Shown here: piece after piece, positions 63,075-64,000 of the stretch | Numbering within the stretch: the first letter of the stretch is position 1 | How the letters are laid out: each line of letters opens with the position of its first letter | NCBI GenBank assembly: GCA_026545225.1 | Contig: CM048845.1 | Coordinates: forward strand, 99,044,033 to 99,108,032 | Length of the DNA: 64,000 nucleotides | Source: Cornus controversa | Lineage: Eukaryota; Streptophyta; Magnoliopsida; Cornales; Cornaceae | Reading direction: 5' to 3' | Notes under the pieces: model-generated | What the model was told of the DNA's origin: nothing | What the model saw: the letters and a program-made list of their open reading frames with translations, nothing else | Database searches by the model: none | Position numbers and translations under genes: made by a program

Positions 63075-63540
63075 TTGTATATATATATATATATATTATG
63101 TAACAGTATATATATATATATATATATATATACTGTTATATATATATGTGTGTGTGTGTGTGAGATAACAGTAAGTGTACATATATATATTAAGTATATA
63201 TATATATTTATATGTGATAACAATAAGTATATATATATTAAGTGTATATATAAAGATTTCTATAAGTTGCTGGGTATATAATTATATATTGGTAAAGTAT
63301 AAATTGTTATATTGTATATATACTATATATATACTGTATATATATACTATTATATACTTTTATATATGCATACTAATATATACTGTGTATATATAACTAT
63401 ACTGTTATATATTTTTATATATGCATACTATATATATATACACAGTATGTAACAGTATATATAGTATGTATACAGTATGTGTTTATATATATATATATAT
63501 ATAGTATGTATACAATATGTATATATATACATATATATAT
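63075..63540. repeat. TA-rich simple sequence right of the virus
   Basis: Long runs of (TA)n, (TG)n and the recurring words GTAACAGTATA and AGTATGTATACAGTATG, mirroring the shorter TA-rich stretch left of the virus. The 16-mer TATTATGTAACAGTAT is at 63094-63109. Open frames here are compositional. Confidence 0.85.
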
Positions 63541-63777
63541 ATGAACTGATTTGACGTGTTAACTAAAGGGGTAGTTTGAGGAGAAATTGTACATTTAAAT
63601 AGAAAGGGTAGTTTTGGTATTTTAACTTTTCAAGTTAGTTGACTTAACGGTCAACTAACATTTGAGGTGTGAGGGCATAGTTTCCTAAACCTAGGAGAGT
63701 TTGACCTCAGTCAAAGACACTAATATTCTCCGTGAGTATTAAACCAAAACCTGGGGGGTGGTTAGAGCATTTTACCC
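63541..63777. repeat. right terminal inverted repeat, 237 bp
   Basis: Inverted partner of 55346-55589. It begins ATGAACTGATTTGACGTG and ends GAGCATTTTACCC, directly before the duplication ATTAAACTA at 63778-63786. Confidence 0.92.
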
Positions 63778-63786
63778 ATTAAACTA

Positions 63787-64000
63787 CCATGTTGCTTTTG
63801 AACCTATCCCATACATAAGGATCCTTGTATATGGGCTGGCTCTTATTGCTTTCCATTGGTGAAGTTATGCTTGTAATCTTATAGTACATGGTGTGTATGT
63901 GAAGTTCTTCAGTCACATAATGATTCAATCTACTTAATTGCAAGCTATTGTTTGCTGCTAATAAATGATTACTTCACTCCATTTGACAAGGCAAAACCTC
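63787..64000. other. right-edge flank, no gene recognised
   Basis: About 210 bp of unique-looking sequence to the window edge; no coding signal. Confidence 0.4.

Larger units (their letters stand above)
55698..63093 (+). mobile_element. endogenous pararetrovirus (Caulimoviridae), near full length
   Basis: About 7.4 kb, the size of a complete plant pararetrovirus genome. Order: leader, one long frame with movement protein, capsid, zinc knuckle, aspartic protease, reverse transcriptase and RNase H, then a smaller overlapping ORF, then a promoter-like intergenic region. There are no LTRs and no integrase, as expected for this family. The two-ORF layout and the location in TA repeats recall the florendovirus/petuvirus side of the family; placement to genus is from memory and needs a reverse-transcriptase tree. 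Damage seen: one in-frame stop in the first ORF and a frameshift in the second. Confidence 0.88.
55346..63777. mobile_element. Mutator-like TIR element containing an endogenous pararetrovirus
   Basis: The left arm 55346-55589 and right arm 63541-63777 are reverse complements with few mismatches (GGGYAAAATGCTCTAACYA, TTTAATACTCACGGAGAATA, TTTGACTGAGGTCAAACT, ACGTCAAATCAGTTCAT). The flanks are an exact 9-bp target duplication ATTAAACTA (55337-55345 and 63778-63786), the length typical of Mutator-type transposition. The 8.4-kb interval contains no transposase. Its interior is TA-rich simple sequence and a pararetroviral genome. The simplest reading is a short fold-back element whose (TA)n centre later received the virus. 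Movement of the two together is possible but not shown. Confidence 0.85.

Noticed and set aside
63075..63396. Short plus-strand open frames near the right edge
   Set aside because: They are Tyr/Ile repeats encoded by (TA)n and (TG)n microsatellites.
1..64000. CRISPR arrays, bacterial operons or rRNA/tRNA genes
   Set aside because: None seen. The DNA is plant nuclear in character, and no cloverleaf with matching A and B boxes was recognised by eye.

Overview
This is AT-rich nuclear DNA of a flowering plant, most likely a eudicot. Intron-containing genes of plant-only families (a group IIb WRKY factor, an IQD protein), long (TA)n tracts and a dense load of plant transposons support this. I cannot name the species.

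Layout: 0-1.2 kb holds the edge of a minus-strand gypsy-type LTR element (LTR plus gag start). 1.2-24 kb is gene-poor and repeat-rich. It contains several large fold-back (terminal inverted repeat) elements, two hAT-type MITEs with 8-bp target duplications, a solo-LTR-like segment with a 72-bp minisatellite, a block of four related coding-like modules, and a decayed two-gene PIF/Harbinger transposon. 24.7-28.5 kb is a complete six-exon WRKY72/61-like gene on the plus strand. 30.2-34.3 kb is a six-exon minus-strand gene for a 357-residue plant protein I cannot name. 34.4-40.4 kb is intergenic, with a SINE flanked by 11-bp duplications and two nested MITEs. 41.0-48.9 kb is a complete IQD31/IQD30-like calmodulin-binding gene. 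49-55.3 kb holds a second GGTTCC-type hAT MITE and two nested Mutator-like fold-back elements; the inner one has an exact 9-bp duplication.

55.3-63.8 kb is the most striking part. A nearly complete endogenous plant pararetrovirus (Caulimoviridae) carries movement protein, capsid, zinc knuckle, protease, reverse transcriptase and RNase H in one long frame broken by a single stop, then a second frameshifted ORF and a promoter-like region. It lies inside a fold-back element with arms of about 240 bp, bounded by an exact 9-bp duplication (ATTAAACTA). The virus sits in the (TA)n centre of that element and is itself flanked by a 16-bp direct repeat.

The three host genes look intact and independent. 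The rest is mobile-element sediment, dominated by one family of TIR elements whose ends resemble GGGTAAAATGCTCTAAC. Exon boundaries were inferred by eye from GT/AG sites and frame continuity. Family assignments come from remembered motifs, not from searches.
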